DNA of 64,000 nucleotides from G963675935 sp963675935 (GTDB taxonomy: Bacteria > Planctomycetota > Planctomycetia > Pirellulales > Thermoguttaceae). Under the pieces are notes generated by a model. That model did no database searches, was not told the DNA's origin, and was given only the letters and a program-made list of their open reading frames with translations. Made by a program: the position numbers and the translations under genes. Location of the stretch: positions 744,001-808,000 of the forward strand of contig CAXXPV010000008.1 of assembly GCA_963675935.2 (NCBI GenBank), given 5' to 3'. Positions 56,801 through 64,000 of this stretch are shown piece by piece (the first letter of the stretch is position 1; every line of letters begins with the position of its first letter).

Positions 56801-57170
56801 GCACTTCCAGTCGCTCGGCGGCATTCGTCCCGATCCGAACGGGCCGGGGTTCAAAAAAATCCTTATCAAGCCCAACGTCGTTGGCGACCTGCACTGGGTT
56901 GAGAGTTCTTACGAATCCTCGCATGGTCGCATCGTCAGCAAATGGCGCAAACGCGATGGCCGGCTTGTCTTGGAAGTGACCGTCCCCGCCAACACCACGG
57001 CGACGGTTTACGTGCCGGCGAAGGATGCCGCCGGAGTTACCGAGTCCGGGAAACTCGTCGCCCAAGCGGAGGGCGTGAAATTCCTGCGAATGGAAAACAA
57101 CGCCGCAGTCTATGCCGTTGGCTCGGGAACCTACCGATTCCAATCCACACATCCAGAAACCGTCAAATGA
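53841..57170 (+). CDS. Alpha-L-rhamnosidase, GH78, with N-terminal discoidin-like domain
   Basis: 1109 residues from ATG 53841, with AGGAG 7 bases upstream. A signal peptide (HRFAACLIASLAMLSCLPDASAD) is followed by an F5/8 type C-like module (about 30-200: VFSSIEGDGWAASKLTDGQ, FVVVDLG, KVEAARL). Then come the GH78 N-terminal domains (LRCENRDNPVGIDAGWPRLSW) and the barrel. The catalytic loop reads FLPNDPVREWKAWMED, with Glu and Asp kept but Asn where Asp is usual. The last 60 residues are almost identical to those of the upstream GH78. Secreted; releases terminal rhamnose from plant or algal polysaccharide. Confidence 0.92.
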   Translation: MKVSAPHRFAACLIASLAMLSCLPDASADGGQGEEGLNLANGRPCKVFSSIEGDGWAASKLTDGQTNTLGWSSKAFAAYPDHTLYPEFVVVDLGTNCAIRHVVLYPRGDGPNVGKGFPKDFTIQVCREGEPWRMVVKKRDYPQPSNGEAQSFELKQAEGRYVKVEAARLREVTPGNHRFQLAEIQVFGKAAASPALEMKPAAADEPTTVGRLRCENRDNPVGIDAGWPRLSWWMQSTVRGQQQTAYRVLAASSESKIQSGEGDLWDSGKVAGDRSVAVAYGGRPLRSGQTYWWKVMLWDRDGKETAWSKSAQFLTGKLKPEDWQGQWIGADTVLQPGSAEILQKIGAPIHTSSNIGARPVYLRKEIEVAKPVRRATVFFAGLGFSELYLDGRKVGDYVIGPGFTTYNKRAPYLAFDVTDRFAQAGRKALGVILVDGWYGNGYGHGFEKNIYVDKPKLRLNLHLEYADGTETVVVSDNSWKWSDGEITCSQIVQEDIDRRKTRKGWDRAGYDEKDWRPVAVVKGPEGRLVHQKESPCRIVEEIRPMSMHYDAPSKTATFEFGREFNGWVRFKTSGPEGTSISITTIPTAALPRTSLFTLAGTGEEVYEPRFFHAGMRQVTIKGAARPPTVEDLTGCLVSMGWQPSGSFRCSDDVANWLNDATRRTVVAYTTFLPNDPVREWKAWMEDPQNMFCSSVYLFDAQNMYERWQCDILDGQRPDGSSPNIAPGAFFDDYNSPWWGGCLVWVPWHWYQYYGDSSLLEASYPAMKRYVDFLGTVAANGLQDWGLADWCPVEETPRAVINTPAYYLYAQIVSRTAEMLGRGEDARRYADVAKKVQAAFNRRFLDSASGIYGQSGTTVQNGYPIQPVGGKIPHEIWWKGDRPCTQAGQVLPLALGLVPEQHRPAVKQALLHEIAAHRNRLSTGFVSTPYLLQVLADLAPELGWAMTSAQDYPSWYSMTAGSDQDLLKETWAGGQALMPSLGGNIAAWHFQSLGGIRPDPNGPGFKKILIKPNVVGDLHWVESSYESSHGRIVSKWRKRDGRLVLEVTVPANTTATVYVPAKDAAGVTESGKLVAQAEGVKFLRMENNAAVYAVGSGTYRFQSTHPETVK

Positions 57171-57435
57171 AACGCCAAAGGAGAATCCCCAGCAGATACT
57201 CGACAAATCGGTCAACTATCTCCTTTACATGGCTGATCGGACCGGCACACGGCAGGAACATGCCAGCGCTTCAGGAAGCTGCAATCACGGCTTCGCCTCG
57301 CCTATTGTTCATACGCTCTACCGATACGTACTGCTTGTATGCCATGGAGTAGGTTGCTATCATTCACCGTTGGCCGAGGCCGCCCGAATGCTGACGATCG
57401 TCCCGCCCCCCCAACACACCAAGAGGTTCTCGTTT

Positions 57436-59343
57436 ATGCCCCGCCATCCCCTCCCGTTTATTTTGATTGTCGCATTGACAACATTGCCGGCGTTCCTTGC
57501 CACGTCTTCTGCGGATCCTCTCTGCCAACCGAACGTCAAGATGAAGGTGCAGGCCAGGATTCCGATGAAAGCCTCCGCATTTGATCTTGTCGACGTGCGG
57601 TTGTTGGACGGCCCGTTCAAACACGCCCAAGAGTTGGATCGCCAGTATCTGCTATCGCTCGACACGGACAGGCTGTTGCACACCTTCCGTCTCAACGCTG
57701 GACTACCCTCCTCGGCCCAACCACTGGGAGGCTGGGAGGAGCCCAAGAGCGAAGTGCGCGGTCATTTCGTCGGACACTATCTCTCCGGCTGTGCGCTGAT
57801 GTACGCCGGCACGGGCGATGATCGCCTCAAACAGAAGGGCAATGCCGTGGTGGCGGGGATGGCCGAGTGCCAGATGAAGCTGGGCAACGGCTACCTCAGT
57901 GCCTACCCCGAAAACTTCTTCGACCGGGTCGAAGCGTGTCAGCCCGTGTGGGCGCCCTACTACACCCTGCACAAGATCTATGCCGGCCTGTTGGACATGT
58001 ACGTCTATTGCGACAACCAGCAGGCCCTGGAGGTGTGCAAGAAATTCGCCGACTGGGTCATTGCCCGCAACGCCAAGCTAACCGACCAACAGATGCAAAA
58101 GATGCTCGGCTGCGAGCACGGCGGCATGAACGAAGTGCTGGTCAATCTGTACGCTCTGACCGGCGAAGAAAAATACTTGAAGATCGCCGAGCGATTCAAC
58201 CACGTGGCCGTCATCGGTCCAGCCTCGAAACAGGAAGACAAACTCACCGGTTTGCACGCCAACACGCAGATTCCCAAGTTTACTGGGACGGCGCGGCAGT
58301 ACGAGCTTACGTCCGACCCGGCGTTGAAAACCGCCTCGGAGTTCTTCTGGAACATGGTGGTCCGCGAGCGTTCTTATGTCATCGGGGGCAACAGCGACGG
58401 CGAAACCTTCTCACCGAAGGAAAAACTCAGCGAGGCGCTCGGCCCGGCGACGACCGAGACCTGCAACACTTACAACATGCTCAAGCTCACGCGACATTTG
58501 TTCTGCTGGGAGCCACGGGCGGAGTATGCCGATTACTACGAACGGGCTTTGTATAATCACATTTTGGCCTCGCAGCATCCCGAGTCGGGCATGATGTGTT
58601 ACTACGTGCCGTTGAAGTCCGGCATGAGCCGCGGCGGCGCCAGCAACGGCTATAGCACACCACTGGATTCGTTTTGGTGCTGTACGGGCACGGGTGTGGA
58701 GAACCATGCCAAGTACGGCGACAGCATCTATTTTCACGGGGAAGACGGAAAGACTCTCTATGTCAATCTTTTTATTGCCTCGGAGTTGAATTGGAAGGCC
58801 CGAGGGCTGAAGCTGCGGCAGGAGACGAAGTATCCGGATCAATCCGAAACGCAACTCGTCTTCACGTGCGAAAAGCCGGTCGAACTATCCCTCCACATCC
58901 GACACCCCCGATGGGCGACATCTGGATTTGCAATTCGCATCAACGGCCGGCCGCAAATCCTCGATAGCAAGCCGGAGAGCTACGCCACGGTGACGCGCAC
59001 CTGGGCCAGCGGCGACACGGTTGAAGTGGCCATGCCGTTTTCGCTACACACGGAAGCTTTTCGGGATAATCCACGCCGCTTCGCCTTCTTGAATGGCCCG
59101 CTGGTGCTCTGCGCCAAAGTGGACACCAAGAAGTCTTTCCCGTCCGTGGTAGCGAAAGACGGGAAGCTGCTTGCGGGCCTGAAACCTGTGTTGGGCAAGC
59201 CGTCCACCTTCTTGGGTTCTCCGGAGATATTCCGTGTTTCCGGGGCCAAAGAGCATTGCTCCGTAACGCTGGAGCCATTCTACAAGATGTATGGCAACCG
59301 ACACTACATGGTCTATTTCGACCAATTCAGTCCAGTCGAATGA
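57436..59343 (+). CDS. Secreted beta-L-arabinofuranosidase-like hydrolase, GH127 (DUF1680)
   Basis: 635 residues from ATG 57436 (AGAGG upstream); a signal peptide (PFILIVALTTLPAFLATSSAD) follows. The DUF1680 core starts DVRLLDGPFKHAQELDRQYLLSLD. By comparison with bifidobacterial HypBA1, the zinc and nucleophile set is Glu341 and Cys343 (TETCNTYNM) and Cys415-Cys416 (WCCTGTGVEN); all four are present. It should cleave beta-L-arabinofuranosides or related sugars with a cysteine nucleophile. The 57171-57435 gap upstream holds no recognisable gene. Confidence 0.92.
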   Translation: MPRHPLPFILIVALTTLPAFLATSSADPLCQPNVKMKVQARIPMKASAFDLVDVRLLDGPFKHAQELDRQYLLSLDTDRLLHTFRLNAGLPSSAQPLGGWEEPKSEVRGHFVGHYLSGCALMYAGTGDDRLKQKGNAVVAGMAECQMKLGNGYLSAYPENFFDRVEACQPVWAPYYTLHKIYAGLLDMYVYCDNQQALEVCKKFADWVIARNAKLTDQQMQKMLGCEHGGMNEVLVNLYALTGEEKYLKIAERFNHVAVIGPASKQEDKLTGLHANTQIPKFTGTARQYELTSDPALKTASEFFWNMVVRERSYVIGGNSDGETFSPKEKLSEALGPATTETCNTYNMLKLTRHLFCWEPRAEYADYYERALYNHILASQHPESGMMCYYVPLKSGMSRGGASNGYSTPLDSFWCCTGTGVENHAKYGDSIYFHGEDGKTLYVNLFIASELNWKARGLKLRQETKYPDQSETQLVFTCEKPVELSLHIRHPRWATSGFAIRINGRPQILDSKPESYATVTRTWASGDTVEVAMPFSLHTEAFRDNPRRFAFLNGPLVLCAKVDTKKSFPSVVAKDGKLLAGLKPVLGKPSTFLGSPEIFRVSGAKEHCSVTLEPFYKMYGNRHYMVYFDQFSPVE

Positions 59344-59453
59344 CAGGGGACCGTCGGCAGCGGAGGTATTCCAGATACCAACACTGTTTTGGGTCAGCGT
59401 GAAATGGAAACTTCGACAGCTGGGTTAAGGATCAGACCCGAATGTACCCCTAG

Positions 59454-59495
59454 CGCTCCACGTGAGGCTGCGGCGGCACGGCCTCACGCGGAGCG
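59454..59495. terminator. Strong hairpin between GH127 and efp ends
   Basis: CGCTCCACGTGAGGC and GCCTCACGCGGAGCG form a 15-bp stem with one mismatch and a 12-base loop. It lies between two convergent genes. No U-run follows on either strand, so Rho-independent termination is uncertain. Confidence 0.45.
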
Positions 59496-59519
59496 TAAGG
59501 AGTACGACAGCGAATGCGC

Positions 59520-60092
59520 TCAAGCGCTGCGACGCCGGAATTCGTGCGTCTCGGTGTCGATCTCGATCTTGTCGCCGATCTCGATGAAGGCCGAAACCTG
59601 AATTTGGTGCTTCGTGCCCTTCAAGGTCGCGGGCTTCATGATCTTGCCCGACGTGTCGCCACGCGCCGCCGGCTCGGTGTATTCCACTTCGCGAACGACG
59701 ACCTTCGGCAGAACCACGGAAATGGGACGGCCCTCGTAAAACGTCACTTCGCACACTTCCGGCATCTCGGGAACCAGGTACATCACCAAGTCGGGAATGG
59801 TCTCCGCGTCGATTTCATACTGGTTGTATTCCGAGTCGAGGAAAACATGGTTGGGCGCGGAGTAATACGAATAGGTGCATTCCTTGCGGTCCAGAACGAC
59901 CGTATCCATTTTGTCGTCGGCCTTCATCACCGACTCGGTGATGCGGTTGGTCATCAGGTGTTTCACCCGCAGCTTGACCACGGCCGAATTGCGGCCCGAC
60001 TTCGTGGTTGTCCGCTTCAACACCACGAGCGGTTCTTTTTCGACGATAACGACGTTGCCCGACTGAAGATCACCGGCGGTCACGACACCCAT
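59520..60092 (-). CDS. efp: Translation elongation factor P, arginine type
   Basis: 190 residues from ATG 60092. Three beta-barrel domains: VTAGDLQSGNVVIVEKEPLVVLK first, then MDTVVLDRKECTYSYYSAPNHVFLDSEYNQYEID, then VEYTEPAARGDTSGK and IEIDTETHEF. The modification loop TTTKSGRNSAVVK has arginine (Arg34), as in Pseudomonas EF-P, instead of lysine, so it fits modification by EarP, encoded 27 bases upstream. It relieves ribosome stalling at polyprolines. Confidence 0.96.
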   Translation of the reverse strand: MGVVTAGDLQSGNVVIVEKEPLVVLKRTTTKSGRNSAVVKLRVKHLMTNRITESVMKADDKMDTVVLDRKECTYSYYSAPNHVFLDSEYNQYEIDAETIPDLVMYLVPEMPEVCEVTFYEGRPISVVLPKVVVREVEYTEPAARGDTSGKIMKPATLKGTKHQIQVSAFIEIGDKIEIDTETHEFRRRSA

Positions 60093-60119
60093 GCTAAGGT
60101 TTCCATCTCGTTTTTTCGA

Positions 60120-61394
60120 TTATAATCCACGAACGAAGCAGACTAGATTGTTGGCTAGATCGCCCGTTTGGTCAAGTGTGCTTGCCCAAACCTTGCCATG
60201 TTGTTCGATGGCTCGTCGATTGGCGATGAAATTAGCCCAGGCGGAAGCGATTGCGCCCCCTCCATTCCAGGATTGCCACATCCCCCACACGGCGTCCGAC
60301 GCCCCGCTGGGGACTGTCCCGATTTTTGCCTCAGCAAAAATGGGACTGCCCCCTTGGAATCCATCGAGGTATCGCTTCAAAAACGCCTCGAGTTTGACCA
60401 AATGCGCCGCTGCCGCCTGGGGATAGATCTGCCAGATGAACGGCCGGCCGGCCCATTGCGCCCGGACGAACGAGTCTTCGCCGCGCACGAAATTCACGTC
60501 GCATGCCCAAAGCAGCCGGTCGAAGTCGGCTTGCGGCAGAAACGGCAGCGAGTAAACCGTCAGTGATGAACTTTTTCCAAACCACTCGGGTAACCGTTCA
60601 CGGGCCGGGAAAACATCGTCATTCTGAGCGTAGCGAAGAATCTCGTCTGAGCCGCGATTCCACGAGAGATTCTTCGCTGCGCTCAGAATGACGGGTGCCC
60701 CGTGAACGGTTACCCACTCGACCGCCTGCTCGGCAGCCGCTCCCGGCATTGCCAACACCGTAACGGCCACGTCGCCCTCGGCCCAACACCGCAGCAACTC
60801 CGGCAGCGCGGCGTTCTCGTAGCAGAACATCGAAACACGCAGCTCGCCGTCCCTTCGAGCCGGCACGCCCACGCTTCGCCAAAAATCCGCTTCGGCCGCC
60901 GAATCGAACGCGGCGCGATGGCTCAAAAGATCGCGCTCGCGCAACAGCCCGCCGGTTTGCGGAGTGAAGCCGGGAAAGAAGAAGTATTTCGCGAGCGGCC
61001 ACTTCGTCCGCAGCGACGCCATCCGATGACAGCCTTCGACCCAATCCTCCGCGCTGAGGTATTCCAAGTTGATCCACGCCGGCGCCGCGCTCCGCCGGAC
61101 CATTGCCTCGCAGTATTCATCGGGCAAGTTGCAGGCGAACGCCTCGATCACAACGTCGGCCGCTTCGACGTTCGGAAAATCGTCCGTCCAGCGGCGAATT
61201 TCGATCCCCTCGACTCGCTGCTCATCCACGTCGATCGAAACCGTCGGACAGAGCCGTGCGAGGCTCGGCAACCGATCGACCCACAACCGCACGTCGACGT
61301 CATGTTCGCCGGCCAACTGTCGGGCCAATCGCCAGCACGTGCCGATGTCGCCGTAGTTATCGACGACTTTGCAAAAGATGTCCCATCGCTGCAT
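60120..61394 (-). CDS. earP: EF-P arginine rhamnosyltransferase EarP, with 44-codon transposon insertion
   Basis: 424 residues from ATG 61394; without the insert, 380, close to the usual family length. The start WDIFCKVVDNYGDIGTCWRLARQL has the two conserved aspartates of the sugar-nucleotide site. NFVRGEDSFVRAQWAGRPFIWQIYPQ is the C-terminal donor-binding motif. It transfers rhamnose from dTDP-rhamnose to Arg34 of EF-P. Between AVEW and EWFGKSS lie 44 residues encoded by a family B palindromic element and its duplicated target. The frame is kept, but the insert lies in the C-terminal domain, so activity is uncertain. Confidence 0.93.
   Translation of the reverse strand: MQRWDIFCKVVDNYGDIGTCWRLARQLAGEHDVDVRLWVDRLPSLARLCPTVSIDVDEQRVEGIEIRRWTDDFPNVEAADVVIEAFACNLPDEYCEAMVRRSAAPAWINLEYLSAEDWVEGCHRMASLRTKWPLAKYFFFPGFTPQTGGLLRERDLLSHRAAFDSAAEADFWRSVGVPARRDGELRVSMFCYENAALPELLRCWAEGDVAVTVLAMPGAAAEQAVEWVTVHGAPVILSAAKNLSWNRGSDEILRYAQNDDVFPARERLPEWFGKSSSLTVYSLPFLPQADFDRLLWACDVNFVRGEDSFVRAQWAGRPFIWQIYPQAAAAHLVKLEAFLKRYLDGFQGGSPIFAEAKIGTVPSGASDAVWGMWQSWNGGGAIASAWANFIANRRAIEQHGKVWASTLDQTGDLANNLVCFVRGL
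60590..60713. mobile_element. Palindromic MITE-like element, family B copy 2, inside earP
   Basis: 124 bp with arms GTAACCGTTCACGGG and CCCGTGAACGGTTAC around the shared core. CCACTCG at 60582-60588 and 60714-60720 is the flanking duplication (8 bases if the mismatched last base is counted). 124 plus 8 makes 132 bases, exactly 44 codons. It is about 98% identical to 5721-5844. Confidence 0.92.
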
Positions 61395-61711
61395 GTTTTG
61401 CGTGTGCCATTTCCGTATCTTCGTAGGTGTAAATCGTCGGACGCGATGCCGGACGCGGCGAAAAAAACTCCCTATTCATCCTTTTCGCTTTTCAGTCGCT
61501 TCGGCTGACGGCATTTTCAAAGCGTTACATTTTGCAACGGTTTCATCCGCGTCGCCACTAATGCGCGTTTGTTTTCCATAATTATTCTCCCGTTATTGTA
61601 CTGGCATTTTCAGTTGGTGACAAATTGTCACCGACTGCTTCATTCGCCTCCTCATCGCCCGCCTACCCCCCACTTTCCCATCGCTCGCCTCCATCGGACG
61701 GGCTGTCGCTT

Positions 61712-61893
61712 CTATGATCGAAACCTTCGGGCAAAGCCGTGCGAGGCTCGGCAATCGATCGACCCACAGCCGCACGTCGGCGTCATGCTCGCCGATCAAC
61801 TGCCGGGCCAGTCGCCAGCACGTGCCGATGTCGCCGTAGTTATCGACGACTTTACAAAAGATGTCCCATCGCTGCATGTTTTGCGTGTACCTT
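61712..61893 (-). pseudogene. Duplicated 5' fragment of earP
   Basis: A second copy of the first 55 or so earP codons with about 15 upstream bases starts at ATG 61877 (MQRWDIFCKVVDNYGDIGTC). It differs from the full gene at scattered positions (for example IGEHDAD for AGEHDVD, CPKV for CPTV) and then runs into unrelated sequence. It lies upstream of the true earP in the same orientation. The rest of the 61395-61940 gap is AT-richer and shows no gene. Confidence 0.9.
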
Positions 61894-61940
61894 GTATGAC
61901 CAACCCTAAGATCGGCCATCGTGACATACATTCATAATCG

Positions 61941-63938
61941 CTATTTCTTCCGGGGTAAGATGATCGTGGTTTTCCGATCTCGGAGCGATTGGAGCGTTAT
62001 TCCTTGCTCCTTCTGCAAGCTGCCCCAAACCGCATTGCCGATGTAATCGGGATGCACGATTCTGAACAACAGTTTGACTTCGCCCTCGGGGACATTGTTG
62101 AGCGTCCATCGCCCTTCGGCGTCGGTAATCCGCGCATCGTCCCCTTCGGCCAGCCAGCATGTGAAACTGGTGCGTTTCGATTGTTCGCTGTGATCCTGGG
62201 ACAACATTACCTCGACTTTCGCGCCAGCAATCGGCCGACCTTCCTTGTTTTTCACAAAACCGCCGATGACTGTGCCCTTGGTAAGCTGGATGGCGAAGGT
62301 GTCGGGCGGATTTTCGTCGAGTTGTTCCCAGTGCGTGAATAGGGGGACATAACCATCGCAACGGGTGAAGAGGCGAAGAATTTCAAAGGTTTGCGGCAAT
62401 TCAATCGTGATTTGGCCGTGGGCATCGCTTGAATATGTCTGATTCTTCTTTGCTGCCGTAAGCTCCTTGGACCAGATCGCCGCGAGAATTCTTGCGCCCG
62501 CCATCGGCTTGCCATCCGGCCCGACGACGTTTATCCGCATGGATTTTCCCTTGGTAATCGGCCCTTTCCTTCCGGGGACTTTGTTTTTCTCACTCGATGA
62601 TCCATCCGGCTGGGGAAGAACCTCGCACATGTCGATGTTGATGACTTTATCTCCATAAAATTGAATTTCCAACCCAACTTTTGTGTAAACGAGTTCCTTA
62701 TTCATGGCATCGTGGCCTTCGTCCCGGTCCGGCTTGCCGAAGACCTTTTCGACCTCCCGCAGACTGGAGCCTAGTCCAATGCCCTCCTTCGTTTTGCCGG
62801 CGAACTCGCGGACTTGGTTCATGGTGAGCATTTGAGAGACGCAATGGATGTTTTTCAGCCCGCTGCGATGCGAAACCGTGAGGAAAAAGCCGCGGGAATA
62901 ATAGAGCAGGCTGGTGTTGTTGGACTCGTAACCATCCGGCTTTCCGATCAGCGATTCGATTTTGTCGCGCGACATGCCAAAACGAATCGGCCCCAATCCC
63001 ACGCCCGGGATGATTTCCGGGGCACGCAATTCCGGCTTGTCGGGCAAGCTTGGAAAATTGACACAGCCGCTGGTTTGTACCGAATAGCCCGCCGGCGGCG
63101 CGAAACTGAAAAGCGACGGATCGAAAGGCCGATCGAATTCGATGGCATAAATCACGCTCTTCATGGTTTTCCCGTTTTCATCTTCCGCGGCGATTTCTAT
63201 TTGAATGGGAAGCGCGGTTTTCGGATCGGTCCAGACTTTCCACGTCGAGTTCTTGTCGACTTTTGGAACTTCCTTGACGTCGACGCGGAACACGATCGCC
63301 TTGCGTCCGTCGATCTTTTCGTCGGGCAGTCGCTCGACGGCCTTTTGGCGAATGTTCTTTATCATTTCATAGACATTGAGATTGGCAGCCGATGGACTGG
63401 GCGGCGAAAAGCCCTCAAAAATATGTGCTGTTTTGCTTTCTTTGTCGACAAGGATCATCTTGCGGGCTTTAGCATCCTGAATGGAATAGCCCTTAGGATT
63501 TTCCGAACGCATCCTTCCGTTTGGCAAGACCATCATTCGCGACTCGTCTTCCACGGGGCTGGGTGCCTTGCCTTTGGAATCACCATAGCCGCCGGGCAAC
63601 TCGGATTTCACTTTGAATGATAGCGATTGCGTCTGTTGCACTTGTTCGATCACTTGCGCGAAGGCAAGCTGTCCTTGTCTGTCGGGCAAGGCAAGCATCA
63701 CGAGAATTGCGATAATCGCCGCACACACCAAAACCAACGTCGCTATACGTGAAAACATGTGTGGACCTCGAAAAAAGGAAGTCTTTGGGTTGTGGGAAAG
63801 CGGCCGGGCCGGCTCGGTCGCCAAGCTCGCCAATCTTGCCTTGGCGTTGGCAATCGCATGCTCCAAGGCTTCGTCTTTCGGCTCGATCCGCGAAAGTTGT
63901 TTCAATTGCCGCAGAATCATCTTCGGTTTACGATTCAT
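61941..63938 (-). CDS. Membrane protein with LolA-like domain, repeated domain and carboxypeptidase-regulatory-like domain
   Basis: 665 residues from ATG 63938, AGGAGGG about 9 bases upstream. The cytoplasmic N-terminus (MILRQLKQLSRIEPKDEALEHAIANAKARL) precedes one membrane helix (IATLVLVCAAIIAILVMLAL). A LolA/DUF2092-like beta domain follows (about 95-300: FKVKSELPGG, MILVDKES, WTDPKTALPIQIEI). The next part has GLGPIRFGMSRDKIESLIGKP and GLGSSLREVEKVFGKP, a repeated alpha/beta motif. The end (IGGFVKNKEGRPIAGAKVEVML) is a carboxypeptidase-regulatory-like beta sandwich. This layout is seen downstream of ECF sigma factors in planctomycetes, suggesting an anti-sigma-like role. Confidence 0.65.
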   Translation of the reverse strand: MNRKPKMILRQLKQLSRIEPKDEALEHAIANAKARLASLATEPARPLSHNPKTSFFRGPHMFSRIATLVLVCAAIIAILVMLALPDRQGQLAFAQVIEQVQQTQSLSFKVKSELPGGYGDSKGKAPSPVEDESRMMVLPNGRMRSENPKGYSIQDAKARKMILVDKESKTAHIFEGFSPPSPSAANLNVYEMIKNIRQKAVERLPDEKIDGRKAIVFRVDVKEVPKVDKNSTWKVWTDPKTALPIQIEIAAEDENGKTMKSVIYAIEFDRPFDPSLFSFAPPAGYSVQTSGCVNFPSLPDKPELRAPEIIPGVGLGPIRFGMSRDKIESLIGKPDGYESNNTSLLYYSRGFFLTVSHRSGLKNIHCVSQMLTMNQVREFAGKTKEGIGLGSSLREVEKVFGKPDRDEGHDAMNKELVYTKVGLEIQFYGDKVINIDMCEVLPQPDGSSSEKNKVPGRKGPITKGKSMRINVVGPDGKPMAGARILAAIWSKELTAAKKNQTYSSDAHGQITIELPQTFEILRLFTRCDGYVPLFTHWEQLDENPPDTFAIQLTKGTVIGGFVKNKEGRPIAGAKVEVMLSQDHSEQSKRTSFTCWLAEGDDARITDAEGRWTLNNVPEGEVKLLFRIVHPDYIGNAVWGSLQKEQGITLQSLRDRKTTIILPRKK

Positions 63939-64000
63939 CAGCAATTCCCTCCTTTCGTGTTGGTCGATATGCGGCGATTCCCATCAATTGCTGCAATCGG
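63928..64000 (-). CDS. Possible 3' end of an upstream gene (partial)
   Basis: An open frame enters from the right edge and ends at TAA 63928-63930, overlapping the next start; its last residues read LQQLMGIAAYRPTRKEG. Another frame ends at 63938-63940 (TGATG overlap). Either would fit a coupled upstream gene, perhaps a sigma factor. Too short to identify. Confidence 0.25.
   Translation of the reverse strand, partial: RLQQLMGIAAYRPTRKEGIADES

Noticed and set aside
57112..57435. N-terminal extension of the GH127 protein by 108 residues
   Set aside because: The extension overlaps the end of the preceding GH78 gene in another frame. The ATG at 57436 has a ribosome-binding site and starts a signal peptide.

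Overview
The window looks like a chromosomal segment of a planctomycete (Planctomycetota, probably Pirellulales). The evidence is the high-GC coding, a DUF1559 pseudopilin, a MoxR-DUF58-BatA/vWA-DUF4159 operon, an HIDSGKTT-type EF-G, many secreted glycoside hydrolases, and large intergenic palindromic repeats. No rRNA, tRNA or CRISPR array was recognised.

Layout. (1) 1-10.3 kb: a truncated HepT/HI0074-like gene, asd, two secreted alpha-L-fucosidases (GH29 and GH95), fusA, then a nest of small mobile elements and a 1.7-kb IS element with a 13-bp target duplication. (2) 10.3-26.6 kb, minus strand: a nine-gene run moxR > DUF58 > BatA/vWA > a second vWA gene broken by about five frameshifts > a coiled-coil membrane protein > DUF4159 > a metallophosphatase/multihaem lipoprotein > a thioredoxin-HEAT protein > a SIMPL protein. 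Most junctions are tight or overlapping. (3) 26.8-32.4 kb: a TetR regulator with a near-consensus promoter, followed by an RND adaptor and pump. (4) 33.1-42 kb: an AAA ATPase, then a TolC-like protein, a MacA-like adaptor, a MacB-like permease and an ABC ATPase, separated by palindromic repeats. (5) 42-48 kb: a toroid-fold secreted protein, a lone pseudopilin, dnaK and waaA/kdtA. (6) 48.2-59.3 kb: a sugar-utilisation locus with an AraC regulator, two GH78 rhamnosidases, a URO-D-like protein and GH127. (7) 59.5-64 kb: efp with its arginine rhamnosyltransferase gene earP, a duplicated 5' piece of earP, and a secreted regulator-like protein.

The most striking non-genic signal is a family of 118-158-bp palindromic elements. 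All share one hairpin core, but their outer inverted arms differ. Four copies have clear 7-10-bp flanking direct repeats and a fifth has a probable 7-8-bp one, so they behave as non-autonomous transposons. One copy sits inside earP, adds exactly 44 codons and keeps the frame. Another forms the C-terminal tail of a rhamnosidase. Other decay and rearrangement marks are the frameshifted vWA gene, a URO-D gene start fused in frame to a rhamnosidase, an earP 5' duplication, and three in-frame coding minisatellites.

How the genes fit together: the hydrolases suggest a heterotroph that degrades fucose-, rhamnose- and arabinose-containing polysaccharides. The RND and MacAB-type pumps supply efflux, and the MoxR operon looks like an envelope-quality or redox-linked complex of unknown output.
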